From the NCBI RefSeq assembly GCF_040834005.1, contig NZ_CP162129.1:787501-851500 (forward strand): a stretch of 64,000 nucleotides of DNA. The letters are read 5' to 3'. How positions within the stretch are numbered: position 1 is the stretch's first letter; each line of letters starts with the position of its first letter. Of the stretch, positions 61,521 to 64,000 are shown one piece after another. Source of the DNA: Paenibacillus sp. PL2-23 (GTDB lineage Bacteria; Bacillota; Bacilli; Paenibacillales; Paenibacillaceae). The translations under genes were made by a program, and so were the position numbers. The notes below the pieces were generated by a model. It worked only from the letters and a program-made list of their open reading frames with translations. It searched no databases and was not told the origin of the DNA.

Positions 61521-61535
61521 GTGGACAATTAATAA

Positions 61536-61865
61536 GCGTGCCAGCGGGTAGCAGGGAGTCGTCTGCTTCATCAACGCTAAAGCCAATTAAATGGCAAACA
61601 ACAAACAAACTACGCTGTAGCAGCTTAATAACCTGCTCGCGTGCTCTCGCTCTGTATCGCCCATGTACCGGGATGAGGGCCCAACTTTAGTGGGATACGC
61701 TGTCACATCTCCGCCTGGGGTGTGCTGAAGAAGACAATCAGGCTGACCTATAGAGTACCGTGTTGCAGGGGGACTCCGTAGGTGACATCAAAACTGCAGC
61801 TACACCCGTAGAAAGCCGTGTGGCGTGGTCTTCGGACAGGGGTTCAAATCCCCTCGCCTCCACCA
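61536..61865 (+). pseudogene. Second ssrA copy, lacking the 5' end
   Basis: 330 bp identical, base for base, to 42476-42805. It includes the whole tag frame and the T arm with CCA but lacks the first ~36 nt, so the acceptor stem cannot form. It is the displaced 3' part left by insertion of the island. Transcription from the upstream cassette could still pass through it. Confidence 0.93.
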
Positions 61866-61871
61866 AACATG

Positions 61872-61901
61872 AAAAACCCGACCTCGAGAGGTCGGGTTTT
61901 T
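61872..61901 (+). terminator. Intrinsic terminator after the second ssrA copy
   Basis: AAAACCCGACCT and AGGTCGGGTTTTT form a strong stem with a CGAG loop. The interval to 62214 shows no gene. Confidence 0.9.
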
Positions 61902-62214
61902 GCATTTTAAACGTAAAAACTAATAGGTTTTCAATCTGATCGTGATACTACAGTTTAACTCAACTATCGCAGTGCGAAAAAAGGAATAATGATGTGACTG
62001 CGATGCGGCGGAAAAAACAGGGTTGAGAGGTCCATTAAATAGAAAAACACCACTTCAATTAGTATAAGTAGGAGTGTCGAGCAATCAACCACACAGAGAT
62101 GTGTCCCCTATATGATTAGCTTATCTGCCGCAATTAAGCTGCGAAAGTTGAGTTTATAGTGAGAAAGTCTCCGCGATGTTATGTGAGCCGCAACAAAAAG
62201 CTGTTCCATAAAAT

Positions 62215-62602
62215 TCAATAGTCTGACAATTCTAGCTCGATAGGTAATGCTCCGCCCTCCCTGTCATATACTTTGATTTTCTTAACTGTGCCATCGCTCT
62301 GATACTCTAGATAACCTTGGGTACTTTCTTCAATTAATTTTAGAGTTGGAAACGGTTCAGTTATCACGTATTCATTCTTAACTTTTTTATAATGAACGAC
62401 CAGCAGTAATTCGGTGCCCCAATAACCGTGCACGATCAAATGATTTGGCCGCTAACATTAGACCTGAGAAGACGTTTCTTGAAAATATATAGGCTGCAAA
62501 CCATATTGCTAGTCCAACAAATAGAATAATTAGACATGTACGTCTATAGTCCACTTGAGAGCCTCCAATTGAATATACATCGACTTTCTTTTTTATCGAC
62601 AT
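62215..62602 (-). pseudogene. Small membrane protein gene, probably frameshifted
   Basis: The first frame (62602 to 62387) has a start methionine, a hydrophobic helix (TCLIILFVGLAIWFAAYIF) and 71 codons. A second frame (62439 to 62215) overlaps it and continues with 74 codons of soluble sequence without a good start (TTG). One indel near 62420 would join them into a single ~125-aa membrane-anchored protein. I do not recognise the family. An alternative is two overlapping small genes. Confidence 0.5.
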
Positions 62603-62702
62603 TTTCTAATATTATTTAACTTGAAGGAGTGTGTCGGTGACTTTATAGACTGTTTGCCAATATGTTATACTGAGCTAAATGAAGTAGGGCGGGGGTGTTT
62701 AA

Positions 62703-62960
62703 ATGCGGTGGAACGAGGTGCAGGAGCGTTTTCCCAATGAATGGGTCGTACTTGAGGCGACAATGGCTTATTCCAAGGAAGGTCAACGTTTTATTGAAGA
62801 AATGACTGTAATCGATTCTTTTGATGACTCGATGAAGGCATTAAAGAAGTATAGTGAGCTGCATCAAAATGAGCCTCATCGAGAATACTGCTTCTTCCAT
62901 ACATCACGTCCTGAAGTAGTGGCAAAAGAACGCTATGTAGGAATAAGAGGGCTAAGATGA
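62703..62960 (+). CDS. Hypothetical protein paired with a retropepsin-like protein
   Basis: 85 aa, acidic. RFPNEWVVLEATMAYSKEGQ near 9-28 and YCFFHTSRPEVVAKERYVGI near the end are visible. The stop overlaps the start of the next gene (ATGA). Such a pair suggests a two-component unit of unknown role. GGGGGTG precedes the ATG. Confidence 0.6.
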   Translation: MRWNEVQERFPNEWVVLEATMAYSKEGQRFIEEMTVIDSFDDSMKALKKYSELHQNEPHREYCFFHTSRPEVVAKERYVGIRGLR

Positions 62961-63247
62961 AGATAACAGAATACCACGGACTTCCGTTTATTACCATAGT
63001 TATTGAGTTTCGAGGACAACGATTGCATTTGGAAAACGTACTTATAGACACAGGATCAGCCAGTACCCTGCTGAATGCAGACATCGTTAGGGATATAGGC
63101 ATAGTTCCCGAAAAGGATGATATAGTTGAGACGATCCGAGGTGTGGGCGGTGTAGAGTACGAAATGAACGGGATAATAGGCTTCAACCTTCTGAAACTAG
63201 TCGGAGCAAAAATTGATGTTGATGCACTGGAAATAATAGTGGATTAA
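62957..63247 (+). CDS. Retropepsin-like aspartic protease
   Basis: 96 aa. The catalytic triad ENVLIDTGSASTLLNAD lies near 27-43, and the C-terminal NGIIGFNLLKLVGAKID matches the family's G-x-hydrophobic element. This is a single-domain retroviral-type protease that would act as a dimer. It is translationally coupled to the upstream gene. Its target is unknown. Confidence 0.75.
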   Translation: MKITEYHGLPFITIVIEFRGQRLHLENVLIDTGSASTLLNADIVRDIGIVPEKDDIVETIRGVGGVEYEMNGIIGFNLLKLVGAKIDVDALEIIVD

Positions 63248-63251
63248 CTAG

Positions 63252-63406
63252 CTCCGCCTGGGGTGCTGAAGAAGACAATTAGGCTGACCAGAACGGAAGC
63301 TGGTTACGAAGCGTCTGCTCAGGTGACATCAAATTCGTGACTACACCCGTAGAAAGCCGTGTGGCGTGGTCTTCGGACAGGGGTTCAAATCCCCTCGCCT
63401 CCACCA
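63252..63406 (+). pseudogene. Third ssrA 3' fragment, diverged
   Basis: About 155 bp aligned with the ssrA 3' end. The last ~65 bp (CTACACCCGTAG to CACCA) match exactly, but the pseudoknot part differs. The differences keep a stem: ACCAG pairs with CTGGT here, while the complete gene uses ACCTA and TAGGT. It therefore looks like the 3' end of another tmRNA lineage displaced by an older insertion. Confidence 0.88.
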
Positions 63407-63413
63407 AATCATG

Positions 63414-63442
63414 AACACCATCCGCATGAGGATGGTGTTTTT
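63414..63442 (+). terminator. Intrinsic terminator after the third ssrA fragment
   Basis: AACACCATCC and GGATGGTGTT arms, then TTT. Confidence 0.85.
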
Positions 63443-63446
63443 GTGT

Positions 63447-63854
63447 TTATGTTCTTGGAATTGTGAGGCAGTGAGCTTCAATGATCATAGCCGTTTGTTG
63501 ACGGTTCAATCGATGGTTAACCATATCCACTGTAAAATCTTCGGCTTTCTTAGTATTCATCTTAAAGTGCAAGTTATTATAGCGCAGGAAAATAACCAGA
63601 GCAGTAAAAGCAGTTCGTTTATTCGCGTTATGAAAAGGATGATTTTGTCCTAATGATTCAAATAAAGCAGCAGCCTTGTCAAAAATAGTGGGATATGCAT
63701 CTTCGCCAAAAACAGAAGATTGGGGACGGAAAACGGCCGATTCAAGTAAACCGGCTTCTTTAACTCCTATGTGTTCCGCTGGGCTGTAACGTTGAATCAT
63801 TGCTACATTAATAGCTATTACTTCTTGAACGGATAAATATCAAATCGGTGTCAT
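63447..63854 (-). pseudogene. doc: Doc-family (death-on-curing) toxin gene with an early stop codon
   Basis: The Fic/Doc motif HPFHNANKRTAF is intact and the frame runs to the end. Extending upstream, the ATG at 63854 overlaps the antitoxin stop (ATGA), but codon 5 is TGA (63842-63840). After it, YLSVQEVIAINVAMIQRY reads as a normal Doc N-terminus. A single CGA-to-TGA change would explain this. The next ATG (63800) would omit the first ~18 residues. Doc toxins phosphorylate EF-Tu in known cases. The gene is probably inactive or weakened. Confidence 0.8.
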
Positions 63855-64000
63855 CTATCTTTGAGTCCTCGTAATGTTTGATCATATTCTTCAATGACAT
63901 CTGTTAAAGTGCCCATGAAGTCAGCGCTAATTCCTTCGGGCAATAAAATCTTAGTCGATTTTTTAATAATGATCTCGCCTGTCGAAGGCCTAACATCAAT
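63851..64000 (-). CDS. Antitoxin partner of Doc, partial (C-terminal 49 residues)
   Basis: The frame runs off the window edge and ends in EEYDQTLRGLKDR. RPSTGEIIIKK resembles the beta-strand start of AbrB/MazE-like antitoxins, but too little is seen to be sure. Its stop overlaps the Doc start by 4 bp, the usual antitoxin-toxin order. Confidence 0.6.
   Translation of the reverse strand: MDVRPSTGEIIIKKSTKILLPEGISADFMGTLTDVIEEYDQTLRGLKDR

Larger units (their letters stand above)
42476..61535. mobile_element. Accessory island bounded by 330-bp direct repeats of ssrA
   Basis: A 19,060-bp unit from the start of the duplicated ssrA segment to the base before its second copy. It is visibly richer in A and T than the core. 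It carries a SinR-like regulator, a RadC-like protein, Rep-like and RusA-like proteins, two serine recombinases, an IS element and a candidate defence cassette. No tyrosine integrase gene is present. The large serine recombinase at 53649 is the only integrase candidate. Boundaries are inferred from the repeat; the crossover point within the 330 bp cannot be fixed. Confidence 0.7.

Noticed and set aside
61536..61865. A second functional tmRNA gene
   Set aside because: It lacks the 5' ~36 nt that form the acceptor stem, so it cannot be processed or charged.

Overview
The window looks like a chromosome segment of a Bacillota bacterium of the Paenibacillus type. The evidence is conserved gene order: hprK-lgt-ppaX-yvoF-hisZGDBHF-hisIE, trxB/rapZ-yvcK-whiA-crh, cggR-gapA-pgk-tpiA-gpmI-eno, and secG-rnr-smpB-ssrA. 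It has Bacillus-type Shine-Dalgarno sites, intrinsic terminators, and abundant short palindromic intergenic repeats. The species cannot be named from the sequence alone.

Layout. 1-1135 is the 3' part of a 23S rRNA gene; no 5S gene follows, but there is a tRNA run (Met, Val, Asp, Phe, Tyr, Lys). 2069-7289 holds an FMN reductase, a PucR-type regulator, an MsmX-type ABC ATPase and an ECF sigma factor with its DUF4179 partner. 7425-16886 is the hprK-lgt-ppaX block followed by a histidine operon that lacks hisA. 17021-25312 holds prs, a TPR protein, trxB, glcK and the rapZ-yvcK-whiA-HPr cluster. 25313-27402 holds two unrelated tandem palindrome arrays (52-bp and 102-bp periods) around clpP, which has a CtsR operator on its promoter, and a tRNA-Arg. 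27559-34825 is the CggR-controlled lower-glycolysis operon. 34839-42184 holds a TetR/Pip-type exporter pair, secG, rnr with a very long low-complexity tail, cspA and smpB. 42440-42805 is the complete tmRNA gene ssrA.

From ssrA onward the window is an AT-richer accessory region built by serial insertion at ssrA. A perfect 330-bp copy of the ssrA 3' part lies at 61536-61865, and a diverged 3' copy with its own foldable stem lies at 63252-63406. Each of the three is followed by its own terminator. Between the first two copies are a nonsense-interrupted DUF3800 gene, an S-layer-homology protein, a SinR-like regulator, small genes, a RadC-like protein, a structured GC-rich block upstream of a Rep-like protein, a RusA-like nuclease and two adjacent serine recombinases.

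Next comes a co-oriented cassette: TcmP (three-Cys-motif partner), a DUF5131 three-cysteine protein, a dGTPase-like HD protein and a Pol-beta-type nucleotidyltransferase. I regard this cassette as the most interesting candidate system, possibly anti-phage or nucleotide-modifying. Its dGTPase gene has been cut by a complete IS1380-family element with exact 13-bp ends and a 6-bp target duplication; joining the flanks restores a 467-codon reading frame. Past the second ssrA copy lie a two-gene retropepsin pair, the third ssrA fragment and a Doc toxin gene that carries an early stop codon.

Functionally the core genes link carbon sensing (HprK, HPr-like protein, CggR, GlcK, YvcK), glycolysis, histidine and nucleotide supply (prs), and RNA and protein quality control (rnr, smpB-ssrA, clpP).
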